NCBI GenBank assembly: GCA_012518795.1 | Contig: JAAYRL010000022.1 | Location: forward strand, 1 to 46,192 | DNA: 46,192 nt | Direction: 5' to 3' | Origin: Clostridiaceae bacterium | GTDB taxonomy: Bacteria > Bacillota > Clostridia > Saccharofermentanales > DTU023 | Shown: positions 9,278-17,612 of the stretch, piece after piece | Layout of the letters: the number at the start of each line of letters is the position of its first letter | Position numbering within the stretch: the first letter of the stretch is position 1 | Translations under genes and position numbers: made by a program | Notes under the pieces: generated by a model | Seen by the model: the letters and a program-made list of their open reading frames with translations, nothing else | Told to the model about the DNA's origin: nothing | Database searches by the model: none

Positions 9278-10008
9278 AAGTAGTAGGTATTATTCCGGCA
9301 AAATATGAATCTTCTCGTTTGCCGGGAAAACCATTAAAAGAAATTTTAGGCCATCCGATGATTTGGTGGGTATATAAAAGAGTGTGTACTGTTGAAAAAC
9401 TGGATGAAGTCTATGTTGCAACGGATGATGAACGAATTAAACGTGTTTGCGAAGAAAATGATATTCCGGTTATTATGACGGCGAATACCCATAGAACTGC
9501 GGCAAACAGGTTACAAGAAATGTCTGAAACGATTAAAGCAGATTTTTATGTGCAACTAAATGGTGATGAGCCGTTGATTAATACCGAAGCGGTTGCAGCA
9601 GCTATCCCGGAAAATGTGCCGCAAGACATAGAATTTGGCACAAATATTATCACGGAGATGACAGATCCGGCTCAGGTAATGGATCCATCGAATATTAAGA
9701 TGGTGTTTGACGATAACATGAATGCTCTGTATATGTCAAGAACACCGATTCCGTATCCGTTTAAATCAATTGACTTTAGGTACTATAAGCATGTTGGTAT
9801 CATTGGATATAACAAAAAAATGCTTGACTTCTACAAAAATTCAAAGCCAAAACGGCTTGAATTGATTGAAGGAATTGATACGTTAAGGTTCTTGGACTAC
9901 GGAAAACAGTTGAAACTCTGCCTAGTACCCGAGTGCCACAGCTTATCTGTTGATACGGAAAAAGATCTTGAAATGGTAATCAAAATGATGAAGGGAGGAA
10001 ATCACTGA
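9274..10008 (+). CDS. kdsB: KdsB-family CMP-ulosonate cytidylyltransferase, divergent
   Basis: The 244-residue protein matches CMP-KDO synthetases along its full length: IIPAKYESSRLPGKPL at residue 5, QLNGDEP near residue 90 (Mg2+-binding Asp), SRTPIPYP near 156, and VDTEKDLEM near 228 (second metal-binding Asp). It should couple CTP to a 3-deoxy-2-ulosonic acid. The usual HxSGTDR substrate loop is replaced by HRTAANR (near residue 71), which points to an acid other than standard KDO. KDO is a Gram-negative lipopolysaccharide sugar, so its presence here implies a capsule or glycan ulosonate. Overlaps on both sides place it in a tight trio with the aldolase and phosphatase. Confidence 0.78.
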   Translation: MKVVGIIPAKYESSRLPGKPLKEILGHPMIWWVYKRVCTVEKLDEVYVATDDERIKRVCEENDIPVIMTANTHRTAANRLQEMSETIKADFYVQLNGDEPLINTEAVAAAIPENVPQDIEFGTNIITEMTDPAQVMDPSNIKMVFDDNMNALYMSRTPIPYPFKSIDFRYYKHVGIIGYNKKMLDFYKNSKPKRLELIEGIDTLRFLDYGKQLKLCLVPECHSLSVDTEKDLEMVIKMMKGGNH

Positions 10009-11591
10009 TGGAATCCTATGATTTGAAGTTGCTTGACTGCACTTTGCGCGATGGCGGGTATGTGAACGACTGGAAGTTTGAATTTAATATTGCAAGAGAC
10101 ATTATCAATCAGCTTACAAAGGCAAATATAGATGTTGTTGAGGTTGGTTTCTTGCGTAATGTTGAAGGGTATGATCCTGATATTACAGTATGCAATCATA
10201 TAGAGGAACTTAACAGGCTTTTGCCGGAGAATACAGGAAGCACAATGTATTCAGCTATGGCTATGAGAAGCAATTACGACATCAATAAATTGACTCATTA
10301 CACCGGTAGCGGAATCGAGATGATACGAATTACGGCTCATGATTATGATATCGAAGACGGCATGGATTTTGCCCGGGAAGTTAAAGCCAAAGGATATAAG
10401 CTGTCGATCAATCCAATCAATATTATGGGTTATTCGGACGCACGTATTCTTTGGATTATTGATCAGGTAAACCAGATACAACCATATCAATTCTCTATTG
10501 TGGATACTTTTGGTAGCATGAAGCGGAGAGATCTAGATCGAATTGTTTCGCTGATAGATAATAACCTTGATAGAAATATTAGAGTTGCACTGCACTTGCA
10601 TGAAAATATGTCCTTGAGTTGCTGTTTGGCGCAGGCATTTATAGATAAGCATCTGAATCGTCCTGTTTCGGTAGATGGAAGTTTAATGGGAATGGGTAGA
10701 ATCCCAGGAAACCTTCCGATTGAATTAATAGCAGATTATTGTAATGATTATACAGGGAAAACTTACGATATCGATTACCTGATGGATGCAATCCAGGATT
10801 ATATTGCACCGTTGAAGGGTGAACCCAAATGGGGATACACGCCGGCCTATTTCCTTTCTGCAAGGTTTAATCTGCATAGAAATTATGCTGAACATTACTT
10901 GAAAAAAGGTGACTTGACAATACGGGATATTAACCATATCCTAGCTCGTTTTGATAATAATAAAAAGACAGCATTTGACGCAGATTATGCGGACTCTCTG
11001 TATATAAATTACAATAATAATCGAATTGATGACTCTAACAGTAGAGCAGAGCTTTTCCGTTTGCTTTCTGGTGAAAAAGTTCTTATAATTGCTCCTGGAT
11101 CATCAATAGTATCACATAAAGCAGAGATTAAGAAATTTGTGGAGTTGGAAAAACCTATAGTAATATCGATAAATTTCATACCTGAATTATATAATGTTGA
11201 TTTTGCTTTCTTTAGCAACAACAAACGTTTTAGTAATATTGAATATATTTCTTGCAAGACGATTATTACATCTAATCTTGCAGATAGCACTGCTGATTAT
11301 AAGATTGATTATAATAGTCTGTCCGGTGCATTTGATCAAGGATGCAACAGTTTTATTATGATTCTTAAATTGCTAAAGGAAATGAATCCGGAAGCAATAT
11401 ATGCTGCAGGAGCGGATGGTTATACTGGAAATGGGAAAAATTATTATAAAGCCAACATCAGAACTTATACTAAACACGGAAACAAATTTAATTTGGCCGT
11501 TGCAAATGCAGTACGTAATCTTGATATTAAGGTTAATTTTCTTACACCATCTGCTTATGATATAGATAGGAGAGAAAACAATGAGTATTAA
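10008..11591 (+). CDS. HMGL-like pyruvate aldolase fused to a Rossmann-like domain
   Basis: Residues 1–300 form a DRE-TIM metallolyase barrel of the 4-hydroxy-2-oxovalerate aldolase type: DCTLRDGGY at 10–18 (Arg14, Asp15) and the metal-binding HLHEN at 196–200. Residues from about 355 start KVLIIAPGSSIVSHKAEI and form a second domain that resembles DUF115/GT42-like Rossmann folds (GxS loop, SINFIPELYNVDFAFFSN). The barrel chemistry, pyruvate plus an aldehyde giving a 4-hydroxy-2-oxo acid, is exactly the C–C bond of a 3-deoxy-2-ulosonic acid. I infer that it supplies the acid which KdsB activates. It overlaps kdsB by 1 base and the phosphatase gene by 11. The role of the C-terminal domain is unknown. 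Confidence 0.72.
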   Translation: MESYDLKLLDCTLRDGGYVNDWKFEFNIARDIINQLTKANIDVVEVGFLRNVEGYDPDITVCNHIEELNRLLPENTGSTMYSAMAMRSNYDINKLTHYTGSGIEMIRITAHDYDIEDGMDFAREVKAKGYKLSINPINIMGYSDARILWIIDQVNQIQPYQFSIVDTFGSMKRRDLDRIVSLIDNNLDRNIRVALHLHENMSLSCCLAQAFIDKHLNRPVSVDGSLMGMGRIPGNLPIELIADYCNDYTGKTYDIDYLMDAIQDYIAPLKGEPKWGYTPAYFLSARFNLHRNYAEHYLKKGDLTIRDINHILARFDNNKKTAFDADYADSLYINYNNNRIDDSNSRAELFRLLSGEKVLIIAPGSSIVSHKAEIKKFVELEKPIVISINFIPELYNVDFAFFSNNKRFSNIEYISCKTIITSNLADSTADYKIDYNSLSGAFDQGCNSFIMILKLLKEMNPEAIYAAGADGYTGNGKNYYKANIRTYTKHGNKFNLAVANAVRNLDIKVNFLTPSAYDIDRRENNEY

Positions 11592-12090
11592 ACTTATAGT
11601 TGTTGACGTTGATGGTACTTTGACGGATGCGGGTATATATTATGATGAGAATGGAAACGAAATAAAAAAGTTCTGTACAAAGGATGCTGCAGGCTTTTTC
11701 GCCGCTCACAGTGTTGGAATTGAAATTATGGTTCTCACGGGAAGAGAATGTGCTGCTACAACAAGAAGAATGACGGAGATGAAAGTGGATTACCTTTTTC
11801 AAAATGTAAAGAATAAGGTCGATTTTTTGAGGACATTTATGAGTCAATATGACTTAAAAAGGGAAGAAGTTGGGTATATTGGTGATGATTTAAATGATCT
11901 TCCGCCAATGATGTTAGTAGATTATATAGGGTGTCCTGCAGACAGCTGTCTTGAAATAAAGAAAATAGCGGATTATGTAAGTAATATCAATGGCGGTCAT
12001 GGAGCGGTTCGCGATGTTATTGAGCACATTCTGCGTGAGTCAGGACAATGGGATAAAGCTGTAGCAGATGTTTACGGAGTAGGAATATAA
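11581..12090 (+). CDS. KdsC-like HAD phosphatase
   Basis: The 169-residue protein is a capless HAD hydrolase. Motif I is DVDGTLTD at residues 8–15 (nucleophile and acid/base Asp), a Lys lies in the middle, and motif IV is YIGDDLNDLPPM near residue 99. The KdsC-type hallmark DAGIYYDENGNEIKKF follows motif I. KdsC enzymes dephosphorylate KDO 8-phosphate or nonulosonate 9-phosphates. Here it would remove phosphate from the aldolase product before CMP activation. The start overlaps the aldolase end by 11 bases, after AGGAG. An IS21-family element is inserted six bases after its stop codon. Confidence 0.78.
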   Translation: MSIKLIVVDVDGTLTDAGIYYDENGNEIKKFCTKDAAGFFAAHSVGIEIMVLTGRECAATTRRMTEMKVDYLFQNVKNKVDFLRTFMSQYDLKREEVGYIGDDLNDLPPMMLVDYIGCPADSCLEIKKIADYVSNINGGHGAVRDVIEHILRESGQWDKAVADVYGVGI

Positions 12091-12096
12091 GAAATG

Positions 12097-12187
12097 TGGA
12101 AACCGCGCTTTCAGAAGTCCAGTGGCGCGGAGTGAAAAGGCCACCCGCGCACAGCGAAGGCCATCCAGCGCGGAGAAAAAAGGCCAG
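12097..12187. repeat. IS21 left end with multiple transposase-binding repeats
   Basis: After the terminal GGAAACCGCGCTTTC, motifs of the form GCGCGGAG…AAGGCCA recur about three times. They are unusually GC-rich for this window. Together with the right end they form the multi-site terminal repeats typical of IS21 elements, where IstA binds. Confidence 0.8.
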
Positions 12188-12196
12188 TTAGTTTTT

Positions 12197-12943
12197 TTAC
12201 TCAATTTTTTCTTGTTTTCTCATGGATTCTTTACTGTGAATAATGATTTCATAGGCTTGTGAAGTGAGTCTATCCGTGATAGCTTCAGCCGCTACCTGTA
12301 TGGGAATTTGTGAAATCCATTCATCCGGACTGAATTGTGAGATCACGATGGTCGAATTTTTTGCAGATCGTCGATCAATAATTTGCAGAAGATTTTGACA
12401 ATCATCTTCGCTAATTTTAAACAAGAGCCACTCATCAATAATAAGCAACCTTACTTCTGTGTAATACTGTTTTAGTTTTGTGAATGCCTCAATTCCTCGT
12501 TCCTTGGTGATGATCAGTTCATCCAGCATATCCGGTAATTGGATATATCTTGTGCTGTATCCTAATCGACAAGCTGCCTGTCCTAACGCTTGACCCAAAT
12601 AACTTTTTCCTGCACCTGTAGCACCTAAGATGCTGATGTTTTTTGCATGATCTATAAATTGACAGCTGGCCAATTCAAGAATTTGTTGTTTTCTTAGATG
12701 ACGCTCCGGTTGGTAATCTATATTTTCTATACAGGCTTCAGAATTTTGAAATTTTGCTTGTCGGATCAGTCTCTTGATTGTATTGCTTTTTCTTCTGCTA
12801 AGTTCTCGATCGACTAATAATCCCAGTCGCTCTTCAAAACTCAGTTCTTGGTAACTTGATATCTGTCGTTGCTCTTCTAAAGCCTCAACAAAACCCGGTA
12901 GTCTCAGTCTTTTTAGTTTTTCTGTTGTTTCGTGAATTAACAT
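12197..12943 (-). CDS. istB: IS21 transposition helper ATPase IstB
   Basis: The 248-residue AAA+ protein starts MLIHETTEKLKRLRLPGF, has Walker A GATGAGKSYLG near residue 105 and Walker B LLIIDEWLL near residue 167, and ends with the family DRLTSQAYEI segment. An ATP-dependent target selector, it works with IstA. The start at 12943 was chosen because it follows GAGGTGG and the stop of istA nearly touches it; the open frame extends upstream only through istA in another frame. The protein appears complete. Confidence 0.88.
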   Translation of the reverse strand: MLIHETTEKLKRLRLPGFVEALEEQRQISSYQELSFEERLGLLVDRELSRRKSNTIKRLIRQAKFQNSEACIENIDYQPERHLRKQQILELASCQFIDHAKNISILGATGAGKSYLGQALGQAACRLGYSTRYIQLPDMLDELIITKERGIEAFTKLKQYYTEVRLLIIDEWLLFKISEDDCQNLLQIIDRRSAKNSTIVISQFSPDEWISQIPIQVAAEAITDRLTSQAYEIIIHSKESMRKQEKIE

Positions 12944-12951
12944 AGTCCACC

Positions 12952-14495
12952 TCATTTTTTGTAATATTCTGATCCTCTGCGAAATCCTTTTGGATTTTTC
13001 GATGTAACATTTTGTTTTGCTTCCGACAGATCTTCGTTTCGCTCTAGTATCCGTTTCACCTGACTGTATGTTGGCTGTCTGACATCTCTTTCCAGTAAAG
13101 TCCGGCAAGCATCTTCCAGTCTTTTCTCTGCATATTTGTCTTTTAAAGAGAGCAAACCAAAACAAGAACGATATGCCTGTTGCTCAATAACAGCACGATC
13201 TATGATACTGGTAATGACTTTCTTGCACGCTGTGCCAATCTAACCTGCCCAACGAATAAAGTGATCACGATCCCAGTCAAAAAAAACAGTTTTCCCGGCG
13301 GCATATGTTCTTCAACGGTAGAATATTGGTCTTTTCCCCATAGTATTTTATGTGAAGTAATTCTTTGATGATGATAGAATATTTCTACAGTACGGTGAGT
13401 GGCTCGAATGTCTACGGTCTCTCCTATATGTTCAAACGAGACCGAGTAAAAATGTCCTTGGTACACTACATGGCAATTGGGTTGCACCTTGGCTTGTTTC
13501 CATTCAGATAACTCGAACGTCTCTGCGGGAAGCATGAGCAGGTAGTCTTTTTCTTCTTGAAGAAAAGCATCCCACCGGCTCATGTTTTTCCCTGTCAGAG
13601 GTGTTGAATTGATCAGCTCTAATGCGTCGGCAACCGTTTCTTGCAGCTCGAAAAAGTTATGGATTTGATAATTTCTTAATTTACCAAGAATTTTTTGTGA
13701 GACAATTTTGACTGAATTTTCTACGGCTCCTTTGTCTTTTGGTTTCCGAATGTGCGCCGGTAGGATAACGGTGCCATAAAAATCGGCCATTTCCTGATAA
13801 CTTTGCTGAATCGTTGGCTCATAGAAATTTGCTTTAGTGACGCCGGTTTTAAGATTGTCCGGAACAACTGTTTTGGGAACACCACCAAAATAACGGAAAC
13901 AATTCACATGACCTGAAATCCAGGAGCTTAATTTTTCGTCCCGGAAGACTTCTGCATAGATGAGATTGCTGCAAGGTAAAACAGCTACGAAGAGAGAAGA
14001 TTCTTGAAATTCTCCGATTTCTTCATCGTAGTAACAGATACGAGTTCCAGCCCAGTCTACTTGTACGGCTAGACCTGGTTTGTGTTCTAAACGTATGGTA
14101 CATTTTTTACTTTTAGCGAATTGATGATAATAGCGACGGAATTGAGTCTCCCGATAATACCGCTTGTTTTCCAAAATACAAGTTTCTACATACTCTTCCC
14201 AGAGCATAGTCAAGGTAACGTGTGCTTTCCCGAGTTCCTGATGGACATATTCATAATCTGGGAATGTGTAGGACGAATCCCTTCTTCCTTGTTTTCCGGA
14301 AGAACCTGAAAATAATACTCGCAGATCATCTTCTGTTACGTGCTCCAGATCCTTGACATCCTTCCAGCCTTGATTTCGTGCATACCGGAGTAAGATTGAT
14401 ACGGTATCTCGAGAAACACGATGTTGCTTTGATGTTTGACGACCACTGACTCCACTTAATGCGGTTCGTAATACTTCTACATAGTTTGAAGACAT
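12952..14495 (-). pseudogene. istA: IS21 transposase IstA, frameshift plus nonsense mutation
   Basis: The first about 405 residues are a normal IstA: helix-turn-helix, then a DDE core with VQVDWAG near residue 148, VPDNLKTGV near 220, and KPKDKGAVENSV near 262 (Glu). At an A8 run (T8 in the coding strand, about 13279–13286) the frame slips. Removing one base restores FDWDRDHFIRWAG, which then hits TAG at 13240–13242. Beyond that the correct frame continues (IGTACKKVITSII … MLSLKDKYAEKRLEDACRTL) to 12952. Two independent lesions argue for a pseudogene and not a programmed shift. Confidence 0.85.
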
Positions 14496-14514
14496 TTTTC
14501 AAACCTCCCACTTT

Positions 14515-14541
14515 AAAATTCCGCCATAGAGGCGGTATTTT
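14515..14541. terminator. Hairpin in front of istA
   Basis: CCGCC-ATAGA-GGCGG is extended, after one T/T mismatch, by AAAAT/ATTTT, and the plus-strand copy ends TATTTT. It lies between the IS21 right end and the istA start. It could act as an intrinsic terminator or as a translational shield that limits istA expression from outside promoters, as seen in other insertion sequences. Confidence 0.5.
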
Positions 14542-14572
14542 AAGTGTAGAAGGTAATATTCGATTTGTCTTT

Positions 14573-14686
14573 GGCCTTTTTAGTGCGCGGAGGGTGGCCT
14601 TCTTACTCCGCGGAGTATGGCCTTTTCACTCCGCGGCGGTGGACTTCCAAGAGCGAGCCAATGGCCTTCCGAAAGCGCGGTTTCCA
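14573..14686. repeat. IS21 right end with multiple transposase-binding repeats
   Basis: Four GGCCTT- or GGACTTCC-type blocks separated by CTCCGCGGAG-like palindromic segments run to the terminal GAAAGCGCGGTTTCCA. They are the inverted counterpart of 12097–12187. Confidence 0.8.
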
Positions 14687-14691
14687 AAATG

Positions 14692-14795
14692 TCAATGGCA
14701 TTTCTGGTGATGGAAAATATATGTTAATTAAACCGTCAGGTGTTGGCTATGCTGTTCTTGTATGTCGCCTTAAGATTATAAGTATTAGCAGGTAA
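14692..14795 (+). pseudogene. Possible 3' remnant of an unidentified gene
   Basis: Directly after the IS21 element one frame stays open for 33 codons (from GISGDGKYMLIKPSG onwards) to TAA at 14793–14795, with a composition typical of coding DNA. When the element is removed in silico the frame remains open leftwards into the out-of-frame end of the KdsC-like gene and has no evident start. It may be the tail of a polysaccharide gene whose front was lost. It is too short for identification. Confidence 0.3.
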
Positions 14796-14803
14796 AAATA
14801 AAA

Positions 14804-14860
14804 GTTAGACGTGGTTTAGCTTTGAGAAGTTTGAGACTGCTCCGGCTATAGGTTAGACGC
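14804..14860. repeat. Right flanking repeat of the polysaccharide locus
   Basis: GTTAGACGT (14804), TGCTCCGG (14838–14845) and the 13-mer ATAGGTTAGACGC (14848–14860) repeat the words found at 18–98 in the same order and orientation. The pair brackets the whole polysaccharide region. This stretch, between the IS21 element and galE, holds no gene. Confidence 0.5.
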
Positions 14861-14946
14861 ATATAGTCATGTAAAATAATTTAGTTCAATATAGACAGAT
14901 CTTAGAATATTTATAATATTTAAAAATATAATAGATGCAAGACAAA

Positions 14947-15978
14947 CTAGAAGACGTTGCTCCTTACATATCCCTTTGGGTTTTTGATTTGCCAACGCCA
15001 GCTATCTTCGCACATTTTTTCTAAATCGAATTTAGCTTCCCAATTTAATAATTCTTTGGCTTTTTTAGGATTTGCATAACAAGTGGCAATATCTCCCAGT
15101 CTGCGATCAGTTATTTGATAGGGAATTTCTCTACCTATTATTTTTTCAAAAGCATGTACTATGTCTAGAACGCTATAGCCTATGCCTGTTCCTAAATTAA
15201 CTGCTAAGAAAGAAGTATCTTTATGTTCCTGTAAATAATTGACGGCAGCTACATGTCCTTTTGCTAAATCAACAACGTGAATGTAATCCCGCACACCTGT
15301 TCCGTCATGAGTATCATAATCATCACCGAATATAGACAGTTTTTCGAGCTTACCAATAGCTACTTGCGTAATATAAGGCATCAAATTATTGGGAATTCCC
15401 TGGGGATCTTCACCGATTAAACCTGATTCATGAGCACCGATCGGATTAAAGTAACGTAAGCTGATTGCTGAAATATTAGGATAAGCGACAGTTGTATCTT
15501 TCAAAAATAATTCATTAATCATTTTGGTACGCCCATAAGGATTGGTACACTGATATGAAAAATCTTCTGTAATAGGATTAATATCCGGTTGACCATAGAC
15601 AGTAGCTGATGAACTGAAAATAATAGAAGGTACATTATATTTTTCCATCAATTCTACAAGTACCCAAGTAGATTCTATATTGTTACGATAATAAAGAAGA
15701 GGTTTTTCAACACTTTCGCCAACTGCCTTAGAACCTGCAAAATGAATTATCGAATCGAATTGATACTTTGAAAAGACCTCGTTCATTTTTTCAAAATTAC
15801 AAACATCTGCCTTTATAAAATCAGGACGTTTGTCGGTGATAATTTCAATACGTTCAAGTACAATAGGATGACTATTCGATAAATTATCAACAATAACAAC
15901 ATCATCACCGTGATTTAATAATTCAACAACAGTATGACTTCCAATATAACCTGTGCCACCGGTAACTAAAATTTGCAT
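14947..15978 (-). CDS. galE: UDP-glucose 4-epimerase
   Basis: The 343-residue short-chain dehydrogenase family enzyme interconverts UDP-glucose and UDP-galactose in the cytosol. It has the NAD-binding GGTGYIG at residues 7–13, SSSATVYG near residue 123, the catalytic YGRTK (Tyr–x3–Lys) near residue 148, and the family segments RYFNPIGAHESG and GTGVRDYIHV. Length is normal. Its position beside the polysaccharide locus fits sugar-nucleotide supply, although galE also serves the Leloir pathway. The start follows GGAG at a slightly long spacing, and AT-rich -10-like sequence lies upstream. Confidence 0.95.
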   Translation of the reverse strand: MQILVTGGTGYIGSHTVVELLNHGDDVVIVDNLSNSHPIVLERIEIITDKRPDFIKADVCNFEKMNEVFSKYQFDSIIHFAGSKAVGESVEKPLLYYRNNIESTWVLVELMEKYNVPSIIFSSSATVYGQPDINPITEDFSYQCTNPYGRTKMINELFLKDTTVAYPNISAISLRYFNPIGAHESGLIGEDPQGIPNNLMPYITQVAIGKLEKLSIFGDDYDTHDGTGVRDYIHVVDLAKGHVAAVNYLQEHKDTSFLAVNLGTGIGYSVLDIVHAFEKIIGREIPYQITDRRLGDIATCYANPKKAKELLNWEAKFDLEKMCEDSWRWQIKNPKGYVRSNVF

Positions 15979-16116
15979 AATCTTTCAATTCTCCAATTAT
16001 TACAATTATATATATTAAAACATAAAGATAAGTTAAAACAAAATGAACATTATTAAAATTGGAAATCGCACTTACGGAAGACCATTATTGATCTTTTGTA
16101 ACCGCGATTCTATTTC

Positions 16117-16136
16117 TTAACAACTACAATTGTTAA
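16117..16136. repeat. Small hairpin between galE and the CofE-like gene
   Basis: TTAACAA (16117–16123) and TTGTTAA (16130–16136) form a perfect 7-bp stem with a 6-base loop in the 246-bp spacer. It may be the transcript end of the CofE-like gene or an operator for galE. Nothing else was recognised in the spacer apart from repeated GCAGGAT-like words near 16157–16202. Confidence 0.35.
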
Positions 16137-16224
16137 TCGGAAATTATGAACAAATGCAGGATTTGCTGCAGATTTTACTTAAAATAGTTTTGCAGAAGTG
16201 CAGGATAAATAATGATATAACCCG

Positions 16225-17424
16225 TTAATCCGCATAACTATCGAAATAGCCTTGGATGTAAACGATAGGAGTTCCTTTATCGCCGCTGCCGGAAATTAAA
16301 TCTGAAAGAGAACCTAATAAATCAGTTATTTGTCGTGGTGTAGTTCCTTCCGAACCCTTAGAGTCTTTGGCTTTATCGGTAGTAGCTTTATGTTTGATCC
16401 GTTCAGTGATTAATCTTTTTTGTTCTTCACTGGAAAGGTCTTTGTAATCATTATCCGCAATATATTTAAGCTTCAATTCATTAGGAGTTCCTTGCAGGCC
16501 GGGAGTGTAGGCAGGTGAAACCACCGGATCGGCTAATTCCCAAATTTTACCTACCGGATCTTTGAATGCGCCGTCCCCATAAACCATAACTTCAACTTTT
16601 TTTCCGGTTAAGACGTACATTCTTTCAGCAATTTGATCGGTAATAATCTGACAATTTCGCGGAAACAGTTTAATGTCATAGTCAGTTGCTTTATTAGAAC
16701 CTAAAAGACCGTATTTCTCATTATAACCATGTTTGTCTGTAGGTGTGTTTAAAATGTCGATTAAACCGATCACAAATTCTGCACCGGCAGCTTTTAATTG
16801 TGCAATACTTCGATCTCTGGTATGAATATCACAAGCAATAACATTTTTCGTGTAATTAAGAATCTTGCGGCAATCATTAGCAAAGATAATTTGACATTCT
16901 GCGCCCACATCTTGAACAACTTTACGATAGAATTCAACGTAATCAATGCCGGTGAATTGATGAACTGATTTGCCGAATTCTTTTAAAAACATCGACTCGT
17001 CTAACACATCGTTCCAAGGATTGATACTTGTACCTATCAATAGATTATCATCAAATAATCTGTTGCCTACTTCATCTGCAGGAAAACTAAGTTGAATAAC
17101 AACCTTTTTTACAGCAGCGGCAATACCTTTTAAAAGAACAGAAAATCTGTTACGTGAGAGAATGGGCAAAGTTAAACCGATTTCTTCGCGTCCTTCAAGT
17201 TTTGTGAGAAGATCATTTTTGATGTCTTCATATGATGCATAATTACCTTGGGTACGTGCGACGATTGATTCGGTCATCGCAATTACATCACGATCGCGAA
17301 TGGTATAGCCTTCGCCGTTTGCTGCATCGATAATTAATTGCGGTACAATTTCAACCAGATCATCACCATTTTTAAAAATAGGTGCTCTGATTCCACGTGC
17401 GGTAGTTCCGATATAGCGTGTCAT
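16225..17424 (-). CDS. CofE-like coenzyme F420-0:gamma-glutamyl ligase family protein
   Basis: The 399-residue protein has the CofE-family start RYIGTTARGIRAPIFKNGDD and segments such as RDRDVIAMTESIVARTQGNY near residue 45 and VMVYGDGAFKDPVG near residue 290. CofE adds glutamate to F420-0, but Firmicutes carry a longer variant without the rest of the F420 pathway, whose substrate is unknown. No other F420 biosynthetic gene is in the window. The start follows AGGAG. It is a single gene between two spacers and is preceded by an elaborate nested palindrome. Confidence 0.75.
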   Translation of the reverse strand: MTRYIGTTARGIRAPIFKNGDDLVEIVPQLIIDAANGEGYTIRDRDVIAMTESIVARTQGNYASYEDIKNDLLTKLEGREEIGLTLPILSRNRFSVLLKGIAAAVKKVVIQLSFPADEVGNRLFDDNLLIGTSINPWNDVLDESMFLKEFGKSVHQFTGIDYVEFYRKVVQDVGAECQIIFANDCRKILNYTKNVIACDIHTRDRSIAQLKAAGAEFVIGLIDILNTPTDKHGYNEKYGLLGSNKATDYDIKLFPRNCQIITDQIAERMYVLTGKKVEVMVYGDGAFKDPVGKIWELADPVVSPAYTPGLQGTPNELKLKYIADNDYKDLSSEEQKRLITERIKHKATTDKAKDSKGSEGTTPRQITDLLGSLSDLISGSGDKGTPIVYIQGYFDSYAD

Positions 17425-17451
17425 ATTTTTTCTCCTACAAATACAGTTTGT

Positions 17452-17511
17452 TCTGTTAACTTAAAAATTAAAAAGAGATCTGATCTCTTTGTTTCATATT
17501 TAGTTAACAGA
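17452..17511 (-). promoter_or_regulatory. Nested palindrome upstream of the CofE-like gene
   Basis: TCTGTTAACT (17452–17461) and its perfect inverted copy AGTTAACAGA (17502–17511) enclose an inner palindrome AAAGAGATC-T-GATCTCTTT (17472–17490). On the minus strand the inner hairpin is followed by a T-rich run (TTTTTAATTTTT), so in the leader of the CofE-like gene it resembles a terminator within a larger stem. The direct repeat ATACAGTTTGT brackets the whole (17441–17451 and 17515–17525). This could be a transcription attenuator or a binding site for a dimeric repressor. Confidence 0.5.
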
Positions 17512-17590
17512 GCCATACAGTTTGTCAACTTATCAAAATACATATTGTTAACATATAAATAACAAAAATATTATAACCCTATCTATTACT

Positions 17591-17612
17591 AATAGACAAG
17601 TGATTGTCTATT
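17591..17612. repeat. 9-bp stem-loop in the CofE-like/pdxS divergent spacer
   Basis: AATAGACAA-GTGA-TTGTCTATT is a perfect 9-bp stem with a GTGA loop, a GNRA-type tetraloop. There is no T-run after it. It lies midway in the 421-bp spacer between the two divergent genes; apart from this, the palindrome at 17452–17511 and the pdxS promoter, nothing else is evident there. Confidence 0.4.

Larger units (their letters stand above)
12092..14691 (-). mobile_element. IS21-family insertion sequence with 5-bp target duplication
   Basis: The element proper runs 12097–14686 between TGGAAACCGCGCTTTC and its inverted copy, and is flanked by the direct repeat AAATG (12092–12096 and 14687–14691). Ends starting TG and finishing CA, several internal end repeats, and an istA–istB gene pair are all IS21 features. 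istA is broken, so this copy should not move by itself. It landed directly downstream of the KdsC-like gene and may have cut the polysaccharide operon. Confidence 0.92.

Noticed and set aside
9274-12090. Standard KDO or sialic acid biosynthesis
   Set aside because: There is no KdsA, KdsD, NeuB or NeuC homologue in the window, and the KdsB homologue has an altered substrate loop.
13240-13286. Programmed frameshift in istA
   Set aside because: The restored frame meets an in-frame TAG within 15 codons, and IS21 istA genes are normally a single frame.
16225-17424. Evidence that the organism makes coenzyme F420
   Set aside because: Only a CofE-like gene and an F420H2-dehydrogenase-beta-like gene are present; both occur in bacteria without the F420 pathway.
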